From contig JASFAU010000008.1 in NCBI GenBank assembly GCA_039704465.1, positions 744,001-808,000 of the forward strand: a stretch of 64,000 bases of DNA, written 5' to 3'. Made by a program: the position numbers and the translations under genes. Numbering within the stretch: the first letter of the stretch is position 1; the number at the start of each line of letters is the position of its first letter. Origin of the DNA: Plasmodiophora brassicae. Taxonomy: Eukaryota; Endomyxa; Phytomyxea; Plasmodiophorida; Plasmodiophoridae. The notes beneath the pieces are model-generated. The model ran no database searches. It saw only the letters and a list, made by a program, of their open reading frames with translations, and was not told the origin of the DNA. Positions 20,619-31,646 of the stretch are shown one piece after another.

Positions 20619-21659
20619 TCACGGAAGCCCTGCGTCAGACGTTGGATGATCCAGGGCGTTCGCGAGTATCGCAATTTGTCGGAGAAGCTCGGCTCGTTCG
20701 TTAGCGACAGGTTCGGGCTCCTTATCAGCACGTTGCGTTCGCAGTTCCCGTTCACGAAGGGCGGCTAGATGGGTCTCGAGAAACAGGCACGTGTGCGCGT
20801 CGGACGCCATTTGGGTCTTGAGGTCCAGTGCGACCTTGCCTTGCGCTTCAAACGCGGAGCGAACTTCTTGCTCGATCAGGGCATTGGCTGCAATCTGAGC
20901 CTCGATATCGCTTAACAACTTCTGCTGTCGCTTAGTGTCGGACGCCATCTCTTGTACACAGCCATCCAATGCGATTGCGGTTTGACAAAATGTTAGCGCA
21001 TCAGCATGTGCAGGCGACGATTCGCGTTCGCACAGGGACAGCGTCAGCCCTTCAGAAACAGACGCCCCCGACCTGCACGACGTGCAATCCCGTCGCTCAA
21101 CAGCGCAGATATAGGATGATGTATCGAGTGGCGATAAGACAAGTGTGTACCGGTTGTGAGTCAGCGCGCTAGTCGGCGCCTCAACACGAGCAGGCGGGCG
21201 CTTCACATATCGATACGCATGGGATCGAAGCAGTTCGCGGCGCCAGGCTTTGCACACCCGGTGCAGGGCCGCAAGCGTATCCAGCCCAAGAAACGTGCAC
21301 ACTGCGGGCCAGGTAGCAGGTTCCGGCCGACGTCGTTCGTCGGCCTCATGCGAAACAATGCAATTCTGGATATCCAGTTGCGACGCAAGCGTGTCAATGT
21401 GGGCGTGCTGCGTTTGCAATGCGGCCCGCGAACGGTCGGCATCATGGCATAGGCGATCCGTGGCTGACGACAGGTCGGCGTCCTCCACACGCCATCGTTC
21501 GATCTGGCTCCTGGCATATTCGAGCGTGGCGACCGCCGCACGACGCTGACCGTCCGCGTGCCGCTCGCGGGCCGCCTCGTTCGCCAGTGCCGCCCGCTCC
21601 AGGTCTGCACAGGCCGCGACCGCCCGCGCTGCCAGCACAGACACGTCGGCATCCGCCAT
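20619..21659 (-). CDS. F-box-like coiled-coil protein
   Basis: Intronless, 346 aa, ATG 21659. The N-terminal 90 residues are Ala/Arg-rich helix likely to coil (LEYARSQIERWRVEDADL). Residues about 112-145 read PATWPAVCTFLGLDTLAALHR then VCKAWRRELL, matching the F-box pattern (LP..v...L....L..l..VCk.Wr). The C-terminal half is again helical coiled coil (KRQQKLLSDIEAQIAANALIE). F-box proteins couple substrates to SCF ubiquitin ligases; here the helices would be the partner-binding part. The F-box call rests on a short motif. It is divergent from the RAP-domain gene at 21888. Confidence 0.6.
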   Translation of the reverse strand: MADADVSVLAARAVAACADLERAALANEAARERHADGQRRAAVATLEYARSQIERWRVEDADLSSATDRLCHDADRSRAALQTQHAHIDTLASQLDIQNCIVSHEADERRRPEPATWPAVCTFLGLDTLAALHRVCKAWRRELLRSHAYRYVKRPPARVEAPTSALTHNRYTLVLSPLDTSSYICAVERRDCTSCRSGASVSEGLTLSLCERESSPAHADALTFCQTAIALDGCVQEMASDTKRQQKLLSDIEAQIAANALIEQEVRSAFEAQGKVALDLKTQMASDAHTCLFLETHLAALRERELRTQRADKEPEPVANERAELLRQIAILANALDHPTSDAGLP

Positions 21660-21887
21660 GGCCCCGTTGCAGTCCCACCTGAAACGCCGCGACTGTGTTC
21701 ACCGATCCGTTCCTGCACAACAGAGCTGTAATCGATGGACGCGTTCCTGTTGGTTATTGCTCTGTAGGTCTCGTTCGTAACGCCTCGGTTGCGTTGCGCA
21801 GCTACAGCTGCACTGTGGGGGGAACCCGAACCCGGCGCCGGTGGCTCCGTCATTTTGAAAAGCAGCTGCTGAGCTGCGGGTCGCAGG

Positions 21888-24658
21888 ATGCGCCGCGTGG
21901 CGATTCGGGTCTGGGGTCGAGCCCGCCTCCCTAGGCGCCCGTGCAGCGGCCATGTCGCAGTGTCGGCGGGCGAGGTCGCGTGTTCGACGGTGCCCAGCGA
22001 TGCGGTCGACGCTGCACGGTTGCTGTTGCTGGGCCCGGGGCGGACGCCAGCGGACGTTCCCGATCGACGGACCGGCACCGCATCCGAGCCGGAGCCGCCC
22101 TCAGACAACAAGATGACGCACATGCTGCACGAGGTATTGAAATCTCGTCCGAACGACCTGGACGCGTTGAACGAAATCGCGATTACGATGCGCAAGCACC
22201 GAGGGCGTCTGCGACCGAAAGCGCTCGCCAACGCCCTGCATTCGATCTCGAATTGCACGACGTTCCAGCTGACTTCGCCTGTCCTCCAGTTGCGCCAGGC
22301 GCTCATCGAACGGTTCATGACGAGCCTGTGCAGGAGCGACAAGACGACCCCGAACGATATCGCGCAAGCGGTGAACGCGATGAGGAAATTCGCCCCGCAG
22401 GCCGTCCATCATGCGTCGTCCCGCGCTGTCAATCTACTACCTCAGTACGGTTCCAGGGACCTGGCGCTGACGATCAACGCGTTCGCGACGTGCCACCCTG
22501 ACTCCATCCGTCCCGCCAAATGGAGGGCGCTGGCCGAACGGGCGTCCCAGCTCTTCGTAACCTGTGATCCTCGAACGCTGGCTCTGCTCATACGTGCGTT
22601 CATGGTCTCTGGGCGACCATTCGATTTCGATGGTGCCATCAGGGCGTGTACTCGCGTGGTCGGCGAGTTCGACTACGTATCGATGGGAATCGTTCTTTCT
22701 GTATTGCATGATGCGAAGATGACGGACAAGATCCCATGGGCTGCGTTCGTTCCACGAATCAGCGAGCTCCTACCCAATGTCAACCCCCGGGCCCTGGTAT
22801 GTGCCACAGATGACATATCCAAGGTTTGATCTGAACGGCGTTTGTGTTCCAGTCGAACATCACACGGGTTGTGTGCAGCGTCGCCCCTGCCAACGCACCG
22901 CTGGTCCTGTCACTTGCCGCGCGAGCCATGGAGATGGAGGATCAACTTAACGCGGACGACGTGTCGACGCTGCTTCAGGCGTTTCGTCAACCGAGCTTCG
23001 AGCTCGTCTGCGTTCTTGCCCATCGGGCAAATGTCGTCCAGGACAACATGTCAGCGTCATCCGTTGCCAACGTCGTCCGTGTCCTGTCGTACCATCCGGG
23101 CATCGAACGGAACGTTATCGTTCAGCTCGCTGGTCGAGCACTGGAAGTCCTTCGGGATGCAACCGCCCACGAAGTCGCTCTGCTGGCGTTCGCGTTCTCC
23201 CATCACGGTCTACCGCTGGCTCCAGTCTTCGCGAACTTCGCCGATCGTGCACTTCAGTTGCGAGCCGACCTGAACGCCATCGACGTGTCGATGACTCTGC
23301 TGGCCTGCGTGACGGCAGGGCACACTGACGAGGAGTTCGTCCGACAGGTACGTGTTCAAATGTCGATCGATAAGCGCGCTCACCTATTGTCCCATTAGCT
23401 TCTTAAACGTGCTGCCGAGGTGAGGGACGACCTGAGCGCGAACCACGTGTCGGCGATCTGTCTAGCGCTGACGCGGTCGGAACTACCGATGGATTCGTTC
23501 GATATCGAAGCGATACGGCATCGCTATTTGGCTGTCGCCCATTCGATGACACCGACGCAGCACGCCAACTGCCTGCACGCGTTTGTGCTGGATCCCTGGG
23601 TGTCCGTCACCTGCATTGAGACGGCCACGAAGTACCTGAAAGCCATGCCGCCCGGTGACACGGTCAGTGCTCTTCTTGCCGTTGCCGTTACGCCATTGGC
23701 AATGCAGTCCATTGTCGACCCGATTGTCCATCGAGCGGAGCAACTCCTTCCAACCATGGACGCCGACCAGCTCGCCACGACGCTATGGGCGCTTGTCTCT
23801 GCGAACAGGAACCGGCCCGATCTATTCGACAAACTTCTTGGACGACTTGTTCCAATCGTCGCCGACACGAACCACCGGGTTTCCGGGAAGGCCCTGGCGA
23901 ACATGATGTGGGCAGGAGCCTATGCGTCCCTTGTCGGGTTCGACGAGGTCGCCAAGGCTTGTGTATCCCGGGCGGTTCACACTGATGGCGTCGAGGCGCA
24001 GGCACAGGGCATCATTGCATGGTCCATCGCCGCCCTGGACCTTGTCTCCGTTGAGGAAAAGCATTTGAGGGGCCTTTGGTCGCGTATCGTTCAAGAGTTC
24101 CACGAGAATGAAGCCGCGTATCCAGCGTCCACGAAGCGGCTCTGGCTCACGCAGCTGTGGCTTGCCTATTACTGGACCGCCCTTCACTTCCCGAACGTAT
24201 TCCAGTACGTGAACAAGACGTCGTTGTCGGCGCTGACCTCTTTAGGTCACGCGACAATGGTGAGATCGCGACGCGAACCTGAACTTGGGTCATTGCAAGG
24301 CGACATCGTTCGACTAGTTCGAGACCTCGGCGGGGCCGACAACGTCCAAGAAGAATTCGAATGTCCGACCACTGGGTACCACATCGACCTGGTCTACACC
24401 AGCCCGGTATCGGGTCGTCGGGTCGCCCTCGAGATCGACGGCGGCACGCACCTGTTCGGCGATCGCATCAACGGTGCAACTGTGCTCCAGAGCAACCTGC
24501 TTCGGGCGGCAGGATGGTCCGTCACCCGGGTCGATGCCGCCACGTGGACGGGCATCGGTTTCGACAAGGTCAAGTTTGTCATCGACTTCCTAATGCGGGC
24601 TGACGCTACCGAAACGAAGGAGCATCCGACGGAGGCTCCTCCTGATACGACTGTATAA
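21888..24658 (+). CDS. RAP-domain protein, probable mitochondrial RNA-binding factor
   Basis: Three exons: 21888 to about 22797, then from a GTATGT..TTCCAG intron to about 23348, then a GTACGT..CATTAG intron to the stop at 24658; about 880 aa. The N-terminus is Arg-rich without acidic residues (MRRVAIRVWGRARLPRRP), typical of a mitochondrial presequence. The long middle is degenerate alpha-helical repeats of about 35 residues (for example ANALHSISNCTTFQL, VANVVRVLSYHPGIERN, TTLWALVSANRNRPD), as in the OPR/FASTK class. The C-terminus is a RAP domain (YHIDLVYTSPVSGRRVALEID then GGTHLFGD..T.LQSNLLRAAGW..TRVD), with the family's ALE(I/V)DGPxHF-like core. Such proteins stabilise or process organelle transcripts. 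Target RNA unknown. Confidence 0.88.
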
Positions 24659-24702
24659 CAGCTCGAATACAATTAGTCTGTGTTCAGCATATTCTCAGGA
24701 CG

Positions 24703-26878
24703 CTAAGCAGCAGGCACTGCAGCCTGCTTCTTAGCCCTTTTCGTTTCGGGACCGTCGGGCTGAGAACCTTTGGACCTCCTCGCCGACTTCTTGGTCGCCT
24801 TAATGGCGGAGAGGACTTCGTCGAGCCTGGCATCGGTCGCACCCTGTTCCACAGTGGCGGGGGCAGGGCCCGACATGTCCACCTTACGTCGCTTCTTCTT
24901 CCCGGCCTTCTTCGTCTTCTTCGACTCGCTCTTCCAGACCTGTTCGATCTCCTGATCGGCAATCTTGCCCACGGCCTCATCACCATCGTGGTCCTGCCCG
25001 CCTGGACTGCTTGCCTCGACGATCCCCAATGTCTTAACGAACTCTGGATCATCTTCAAGAATGTCGGCGAAAGCCGCTTTGGCCCGCGTTCCTCGAGTCT
25101 GCGATGCTTCCCATTCCCTTTCATCACGCTTGAACTCGGAGATCTTCAGCTTAGCTAGGCGTCGCAGGCGTCAGACCATTGCAGCACAGCTGCGACTGAA
25201 CTCAACCCTACCTAGCACAACGGCGCCATGCTGGGTTCCACTGATCTCCCTGTAGTTATCCCTGAGGTGACCAGCAATGATCTTCTTCCGGGACAGGTCC
25301 GTGCCCAGGTACAACTTTTCAAGGCAGAAAGATCCATATGGGTTCGACGCCAGACGAACATACTCGCCAGCGAGCTGGTCCACGAGTCGATTCCTGTTAC
25401 GAGTCTGCAGAAGCGGCGACGCCAGAAGAGATTCCAGAGCGCGACTGCCAGACTTGCTGCATGCGATGTCGGCGATGCCTTCCGTGTGCAGGAAACTGTC
25501 GACGACGGATTGACAATCGTCGAGTCGCAGCAGGGCCTGCAGGAGCCGGCTGCCAGCATCGCCAACGTCCCCAGAAAGGAGCTTACTGACAAGCGACTTG
25601 TCCTGAGCAGGGTCGCGGATACCCATGGCCGAGTACACCGCCTTCAGTACGGGTTTCTGCTCGATCTTGAAACGGGAACAAAGGTCAACGAGAGCGACGA
25701 CCACTCCGACCCGATTCCGCTGGACGAGCTCAGGGACCACATCGACTAGTTCGCGAACGCACATCATCGCCTGAGCCGCGTCTTTCATGGACGCCAGTAC
25801 CCGCTGAACGACATGGTTCGCAGATGCCCCTAGCGACATGTTGTGTAGATGTCCTTTGAAGGAACGTAAGAACAAATTCTAAACATCCAACAGATTGAGC
25901 AACGTAATGGCGGGGTGTACCCCGAACCAGCCGTACCTGGAACTCAGATTCGGGGAGCGATGACACCAGACACTCAATGAGATGCGACGCACACCGGTCA
26001 TTGATCAGAATTTCAAACTGACGCGTGTCGCCGCCGACCACCACACCAGCGATACGCTTTACAGCAGTCTGCATCTTGCGGTCAACAAGGGCTTTGATGA
26101 GGCATTGCAGAGTTGCGCTGCCAGAGGCGGATGCAGCGACTTCCGCAAGCGGCAATGCTGCAATGGCGTTCTCCAGCGAGGAGAGACAGCGACGCATTGA
26201 TTTATGCTGCGACGTTAGCGAGATCAGTTGACGAACGACATGAGACGCCTGAAACGCGTAATCAGACGATGCTGGAATGGGGTGGCGTTTAACGGGTTCA
26301 CTGACAGGCGTGTTTTCGAGAAGTGTCTTGAGCTCAGGGACGACAATTTCGACAGAGTCCTCGATGAGCTGGGTCATGGAGGGGACGTTCCGTGAGTCGA
26401 TCTCGCACTCGGACGTGTCCTCGTCGGTTCCAACAATATCACCAGCCCGTCGCAGTACAGCCTCGATGACATGGGACGCGCAACGGTCCACACAGAGAGG
26501 GAGGAAGACGCTGTGCAATCGCGAGAGCAGATTCCGGCATAGCGCTGGAGAGCATGTTGCGACCGCCTAAATGACGTTAGTTGCTACAGTTGCGTAATCT
26601 GCTGCCCGGAACGACCTTCTCTAGCGCAGAACTTCCCAGACGGTTCACACAGAGCCTGTACTCCTTGCTTGTCGTCTCCTGGATAGCTCGATCACATATA
26701 AGCGGCGCTTCATCCGGTTCGGCATTCTCAAGCATTTCTGCAAGGCCCCGATAATACGAGATCGTGTCCTAGACAGGCAGCACATGAGTACTGCTGACAA
26801 AGTCACAGAAAACGACTAACGAACATGATCAAGGCGCGGGCCCTTTTCAGCCTCACTGATCGGGTACAGTTGCTCCAT
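24703..26878 (-). CDS. NOP9: NOP9-like Pumilio-repeat nucleolar protein
   Basis: NOP9 binds pre-18S rRNA in the 90S/pre-40S particle. The start exon reads MEQLYPISEAEKGPRLDH from ATG 26878. A 54-nt intron leads to DTISYYRGLAEMLENAEPDE, then to LGSSALEK, and after another intron to LPLCVDRCASHVIEAVLRRAG. PUF-like units follow: NDRCASHLIECLVSS, GASANHVVQRVLASM, GDAGSRLLQALL, SKSGSRALESLLASP and SNPYGSFCLEKLYLG. After the last repeat come the family's conserved tail EFKRDEREWE and a Lys-rich nucleolar signal (KKTKKAGKKKRRK). About 640 aa, as expected. The exon structure is well supported by frame. A TGACGTCA palindrome lies 17 bp upstream of the ATG. Confidence 0.9.
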
Positions 26879-27376
26879 AGCGAATGCTGTCGGCTGACGT
26901 CAGTGGCTTTCCGCAGTAGCAAACTCCGTGACGGACTCCGTGCGGGCCCTGCTGAACGCCGTGGTACAAGAACACCCAGGGGGGTACGATAACTGGGACA
27001 CAAGACGCAAAGATGCTACGGTAGTACAGACAACCTACGATACAACTACATCCATGGGCCTGGTATCCTGGCCAACCGTCAACCCTGAGTTGTCGTTAAG
27101 CGCCCCTTCCCAGTGGTCGGTAAATTCTTCGATAGTCAGGGCGAGAGAGCGTTTCGTAACGCCTTCGTTGACGACGTCGAACGGTACGTACTGAACAGTA
27201 ACGCTCCGAACAAGCATCTCAACGAATTTGATTTTAAGGTCCAGCCATCCATCGACCGTTACTCGTCACGAACAGATATGAGCTGTGTGCTTTGAGCTCA
27301 AGGTCGACCTTAAAGGAAAAAGACTGGACCGGAACCGCCCTACTATATTGTAACCACCACGACATTCGGGAAGCAG
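26879..27376. other. intergenic with CRE-like site, no confident gene
   Basis: Contains TGACGTCA at 26895-26902 next to the NOP9 start. A plus-strand open stretch around 27113-27295 (ERAFRNAFVDDVERYVLNSN) and an overlapping minus-strand one have no recognised homology and no clear start. Either could be a decayed exon. Confidence 0.35.
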
Positions 27377-27889
27377 TTAGGACGCGACAACACCAAGGGC
27401 CAGCGCCATCTTCTTGTTGACATCAATAGCGATCTGCGCGACGGCTTTCTCTTTGTCGTCCTTGGCACCCGCCAGGCTGCCTTCGGCTTCTTTCAGGTTG
27501 GCCTTGACCGCTTCTGGATCCAGCTCGTCCAACGGCACGGCCTCGACAGCCGAAATATCCGTCGTCGAATTCCCATGGACGAACGCGAACCCGCCCGACA
27601 CGAAGTATTTGACCGGGTCCTTGCCGTCGCCGAACTCGATCGTCACGACGCCGGGTTGTAGTTCCGTGACGACGGGAACGTGCCCGGCGAGGACACCGAA
27701 CTCCCCGTTGGGCGACGGGATCGTCACCTGGCGCACCTCCTCGTTCTTCACCAGGATCTGATGCGGGACGACCATGTTCAACCGCAGTTTCGACGGCACG
27801 CCGCCCGCCGACCCGGCCTCACTCGCCCCGGCACGCAGCACCGCCCCCGCCCGGAACCCACGTGCAGCCACACGGCACGCTCCCAGCAT
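27377..27889 (-). CDS. ATP5F1D: mitochondrial F1-ATP synthase delta subunit
   Basis: Intronless, 170 aa from ATG 27889. An Arg/Ala-rich presequence without acidic residues (MLGACRVAARGFRAGAVLRAG) marks mitochondrial import. The mature part is the bacterial-epsilon-type fold: LNMVVPHQILVKNEEVRQVT, then the signature PSPNGEFGVLAGHVPVVTEL, QPGVVTIEF and KYFVSGGFAFVHGN. It closes with the helical hairpin (DPEAVKANLKEAEGSLAGA). The subunit joins the central stalk gamma to the c-ring. The usual motif is GxxGILpxHxP; here it is GEFGVLAGHVP. Family assignment is firm. Confidence 0.95.
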   Translation of the reverse strand: MLGACRVAARGFRAGAVLRAGASEAGSAGGVPSKLRLNMVVPHQILVKNEEVRQVTIPSPNGEFGVLAGHVPVVTELQPGVVTIEFGDGKDPVKYFVSGGFAFVHGNSTTDISAVEAVPLDELDPEAVKANLKEAEGSLAGAKDDKEKAVAQIAIDVNKKMALALGVVAS

Positions 27890-28250
27890 CGTCGTCCTCT
27901 GCCCTCCACCCCCGGGCACAAAACTATTCCAACTGGCACCAACAGTGTGGTCGAAATTTGCCACGGCCGCCCCGCAGCTCTTCTGAGGGCAACCGCGTCG
28001 CAACTCGCAACACTCCGTCACGTTTTGATTTCCCCATGCGACTCCTTCATTTTTGTCGTTCACAGCAAGCGGCTCCACGTTCCGCGACTGCGATGATCCA
28101 TGATGACCCCGATGTATGCTGACATATGATTAATCGGGCGCGCTGCTCGAGTTGATGCTTGGCGACCAATTCTATCGGTAGCACAACTTGTCATCGTCCG
28201 CCGGTCCAAAGGTCACTATTCAAACTAACTGGACAAACAGAATCGTGCAA

Positions 28251-28706
28251 ATGGTGGTGAAACAGCTGAGGATCAGCCGCGACAAGGTGCTTAACTGTTC
28301 TCATGCACGGGTTCCTGGTAACCCAGCCACGATCATCAACGACGTTATCGAAACATTCCTGTGCAGATCGAACGAGAGGCGCTGGCCGTTGTCCCTACGA
28401 ATCGCGAACGCGTTTGGGACGATGGACATTCGCGTGTCGTGGGATGACCTCGTAGCATGCCGCGTGTTCCAAATCTGGACACGAGACGGGTGCATTGTCT
28501 GCCAGAGCGAATCGGCAATGACAGCGATCGACCTCGTGTTTGAGTTCCTCCCCGATACGGCTTGCTATAACTTATCCCTGGTGAATCGTGAGCACAATCG
28601 CCAGCCACGTGTGCACCTGGTCAACACTCGCCGCGAGGCATTGCAGAAAGCGGAGCACCTTCTCACGCTCGCCATTGGATCAATTGGAGCTAATACTACT
28701 GACTGA
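28251..28706 (+). CDS. hypothetical protein
   Basis: A plus-strand open frame extends from about 28188 to the TGA at 28706; the first ATG is 28251 (MVVKQLRISRDKVLN). Sequence such as SLRIANAFGTMDIRVSWDD and FQIWTRDGCIVCQSESAMT looks like a folded domain, but I recognise no family. A 5' exon cannot be excluded because coding-like sequence precedes the ATG. It lies between the divergent start of the ATP synthase gene and the stop of the mitochondrial L9 gene. Confidence 0.45.
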   Translation: MVVKQLRISRDKVLNCSHARVPGNPATIINDVIETFLCRSNERRWPLSLRIANAFGTMDIRVSWDDLVACRVFQIWTRDGCIVCQSESAMTAIDLVFEFLPDTACYNLSLVNREHNRQPRVHLVNTRREALQKAEHLLTLAIGSIGANTTD

Positions 28707-28764
28707 ATAGGGCTGAACTAAGAGATGCATCGTGAATAAAGAAATCCAAACCCACGTTTGCCGC

Positions 28765-29401
28765 CTAAGCGATCTGGATTTCGCCCTTGCCGTGTCCTTT
28801 CACGACCACCTTGACGTATGCGGGATCGTTGTTCTCCACTCGGATCTCAACGTTGTGGTCTCCTAGCGTGCGAATGATCTCGGTCTTGATATTAGAGGTT
28901 GGAATGTCAATGTTGTACTTTGCGAACAGGAGATCCCCAATGTCCTTAGCTAAGGAACGCGGCACAACCGTCAGCGATGCCAGCTTCATCGAATGGCCAT
29001 AAAGCCCATACCTGTCACGGATCCATACAATTCGGCATTCTCGTTCGCCCGACGTTTAAACGACAGGACGATCTGGCTCAGTCGGCGACGGGCGGCGTCC
29101 CGCTGCCTCTGGACCCGAACGGACTCAAGCCGAGCGTCATTCGGGTCGATAGCGTGCTTCTGCAGGTTCTCAGGCGTGCCATACATTGCAATACGCTGCG
29201 GAACCTGCAACCATGCATGACGACGAATGCATGCGACGGGGGCGCTGACGTGGCACCCACCAAGTGGTTCCGGGCGTACCCGGCCCGAACCTCCTTGACC
29301 TCGCCGGCGTACCCCAACTGCGGGAAGTCCTTGACCAGAACGACCTTGACCCGAGTTCGGGCACTGAACGCCCGTCGGCCCCACGTGACGCCGGCAAACA
29401 T
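28765..29401 (-). CDS. MRPL9: mitochondrial ribosomal protein bL9m
   Basis: From ATG 29401 ([16 protein letters not shown]) a basic presequence is followed by the L9 N-domain [19 protein letters not shown] with the near-invariant GYARNHLV. An intron GTGGGT..TTGCAG then gives [18 protein letters not shown], the long connecting helix ([11 protein letters not shown]) and ELYGSVT. A 62-nt intron GTATGG..CCTTAG completes [17 protein letters not shown], the L9 C-domain start, ending at 28765 with [11 protein letters not shown]. About 170 aa. bL9 binds 23S-type rRNA at the base of the L1 stalk. The join GSVT/AKDI matches the family and fixes the splice. Confidence 0.92.
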
Positions 29402-29527
29402 CGCCACCGCAGCGATTCAAGATCAACAATGTCGGCCACGGACAATGCCCAGGACAGCGTAACAACAACAACCCACTCCGCAGGCAGCTCTGAGCTCTGA
29501 TTGACGACATAGCGTCCGATTTGCCGT

Positions 29528-29966
29528 TTATCGGAATGCGTTTCGTACTTTAGAGGCGGTGACTGGCGTGAACAGCGCCACAGGGATCCAGCTGCCAAGG
29601 CCGATCGCGACGCCGAGTGAGAGAAGCGTCAGCGTCCAGATGCGTGGGTTCACGGTTTGGTCGTAGACCTGCAGTGGGGGCATGTTACGACGGGTTCCCG
29701 CTGTGGTCTGGGTGACACGTTTACCGTCGTTGTCGTCGGATTCGCAGGCTGGCGCGGGCATACGACGAAGAACAGGATCGTCAGGAACGACATGAAGAAT
29801 CCGATCATTGTGAATAGCCTGTGGTAAACATGAGCCGTATGGACAGTGATGTGGGAGATCTGGCAGACCCCGGCGTTGTCGAGTACGATCCGAGCCACAC
29901 GATGATGAGGCTTGCCAGCAGAATGATTGCGATCGCGAAGATGCCGTCCCCGACGCCGGCGATCAT
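29528..29966 (-). CDS. TMEM218: TMEM218-like small ciliary membrane protein
   Basis: Three exons (introns of about 50 and 57 nt) give about 110 aa from ATG 29966. The protein has three membrane segments: GVGDGIFAIAIILLASLIIV, LFTMIGFFMSFLTILFFVV and WTLTLLSLGVAIGLGSWIPV, with a short polar loop containing CPRQPANP. Length, GVGxGxF start, the position of the second segment and the following P-R block agree with TMEM218, a ciliary transition-zone protein of the MKS module. That fits an organism with flagellate zoospores. It is a small protein, so the call rests on topology plus N-terminal similarity. It is divergent from LTO1. Confidence 0.72.
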
Positions 29967-30151
29967 GGCGCACCGTCACTCGAAACACTGGTCAGTTCCT
30001 CCGACGCGGCCCTCTCCTGCGGCCACGATTTCCGCAAGGTCTGATCAACTCTGAAACGGTACGCTTCGTTCATTATCGGTCCCCAGACGCCAAGCGCCCC
30101 AGCGCAGAAACGCAACGGAGCCGGCCAAAGCGCGCACCGCTGCGGACTGCG

Positions 30152-30677
30152 ATGGATGACCTGGATGCTGCGTTCGACAGCGTTTTGTTTCTCGAACAAG
30201 AGTTTGCTGCTGCCGGCAGGAGCAACGGGTTGGAGGGCATCGCACACTTGACGCAGGAATATCGATTGATGTTTGCCGCAGTATCGAAGCTGGCCGGGCA
30301 TCAGCGGCGGAGACAGCGTTTGGCAAAGGCCAGGCGCTCGGGCGCGCACTTGGACGTGAAATTGGATTCTACAGAGGATTTCTCCTTGGACTGGAGACTG
30401 GGGCAATATTCGTCGCCGTACCTGAAAGGTAATTCGACTGACTACTGCGTACGAAGGTTCTGAACGCGGTTTCAGAGCGCGAAAAAGTATTCCCAAGCTG
30501 AAGCATGCGGTGAACCTTGTTGAACAGTCTGTGCGGTCGTTCGACGCAGACGATTTCTTGCAAGGACGCTTACGGCTTGCACGTGCGAAATTTCGTGCAC
30601 TTACGAAGGTCCTCGAAATCGACAATCGTCTAGAGATCATTGAGCCCAGACAAGGCGCTCCGTGTGGATCGTTCTGA
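30152..30677 (+). CDS. LTO1: LTO1 (ORAOV1/Yae1-domain) homologue
   Basis: LTO1 with YAE1 acts as adaptor that brings the Fe-S targeting complex to the ribosome recycling ATPase ABCE1/Rli1. Starting at ATG 30152 (MDDLDAAFDSVLFLEQEF), a 53-nt intron (GTTGGA..GCCGCAG) joins AAGRSNG to IEAGRASAAETAFGKGQALGR and ALGREIGFYRGFLLGLETG. This restores the deca-GX3 repeat and the GFYRGF motif characteristic of the family. A second intron (GTAATT..TTTCAG) leads to IPKLKHAVNLVEQSV and a C-terminal AKFRALTKVLEI helix ending at TGA 30677. About 145 aa, as usual. It ends in GSF rather than the eukaryotic LTO1 terminal Trp, so the mode of adaptor recognition is uncertain. Confidence 0.85.
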
Positions 30678-31170
30678 ACGTCATTGTGGTACGGCTAATG
30701 CGAGACGCGATGGGCATATGAAATTACCCATTCTGCTGATGTACCGTTAACACGCCGCCCCACTGGGAACGATTGGTTACCTGCCTAGCCTCACGGGACC
30801 ATCGTCATTGGTATCCAAATATTCGTACACGAAATATGACGTTTCCGTCGCATAAGGTTTTCGCCGCATCATCACTCGTGGCCCGTTCGTCACGAAGGTC
30901 GACTTGGAACAAAGGTTCCGGCTGGACGAAGATGGCACTGTCTCCTGGCTATCTTCGTACTGTGTTCGCCTTCCCGTTTGTCGAGATGATCGACACGTCG
31001 CTGTGGACGGCGCAATTGTTCACGACGTCGTCAAGCCCGCTAACCGTTGCTCTTTGGCGTGTGTCGCTGTCCACCTGCATGCTTGCTAACAGACGCTATC
31101 ACGCACGCTGATGTTGCACGACGCGTACACAGTGACAATTTGTGACTGATGATGTGGTCCCTGCAAATCA
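30678..31170. other. intergenic, no confident gene
   Basis: A plus-strand open stretch (about 30895-31089, EQRFRLDEDGTVSWLSSYC) reads like coding sequence but has no start, no recognised domain and ends abruptly. It is possibly a gene fragment. Otherwise nothing is seen before the tRNA. Confidence 0.3.
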
Positions 31171-31242
31171 GCCCGAGTAGCGAAGTGGTAACGCGTATCC
31201 CTCCTAAGGATAAGATCGCCGGTTCAAGCCCGGCCTCGGGTG
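31171..31242 (+). tRNA. tRNA-Arg (anticodon CCT)
   Basis: A 72-nt cloverleaf: acceptor GCCCGAG/CTCGGGT (one G-T pair), D arm GCG-AAGTGGTAA-CGC, anticodon stem TATCC/GGATA with loop CTCCTAA (anticodon CCT, reads AGG), T arm GCCGG-TTCAAGC-CCGGC. The A and B boxes are intact and no intron is present. CCA is not encoded, as normal in eukaryotes. A TTTTT run at 31249-31253 is the RNA polymerase III terminator. Confidence 0.95.
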
Positions 31243-31248
31243 CGACTC

Positions 31249-31253
31249 TTTTT
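31249..31253 (+). terminator. Pol III terminator of tRNA-Arg
   Basis: A run of five T residues starts seven bases after the tRNA 3' end, the standard RNA polymerase III stop. Confidence 0.8.
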
Positions 31254-31646
31254 GGCTCCGCTGTCGTACTGCAGAAGCAGAGGCGGCGACCATGCGACGA
31301 ATGTACGTAACACACAGCTATTGTACTTACCGTCATACAAGACCCCTTAATCACCACGTCGGATTTAGCCATGACCCGCAAGTCAAGCACAGGCGGATCG
31401 GTGACCCGACTAATCGCAACCTCAAGACTCAAGTTGCTGCTGCCCACGGATTTAGCTCTACGGTGACGTGGCATGGCCGACGCCGAGGACGGGATGGGAT
31501 GATACAGCTCATTGGGAGATTGGTTCGAGAGTCTGCACTTCAGTGTGCCCAAGCAGTGGCAGGCTCTCAAAACGGAAAGCATTGAAATCTGCAACCCCCT
31601 CGTCTATTTACTCTATATACGCAGTACTATACGTTCTCGGCCACCA

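Noticed and set aside
21203..22342. Long minus-strand open frame (379 codons)
   Set aside because: It runs antisense to the RAP-domain gene and in another frame of the F-box-like gene. Its composition is the Arg/Ser-rich shadow typical of GC-rich DNA and it shows no domain.
28765..29401. Apparent ultra-short introns of 30-35 nt in bL9m, LTO1, the PH/GRAM-like gene and the ankyrin pair
   Set aside because: In each case other GT..AG pairs of 50-62 nt keep the frame and restore family motifs better (for example GSVT/AKDI in bL9m and GIEAGRASAAE in LTO1), so unusual intron size is not needed.
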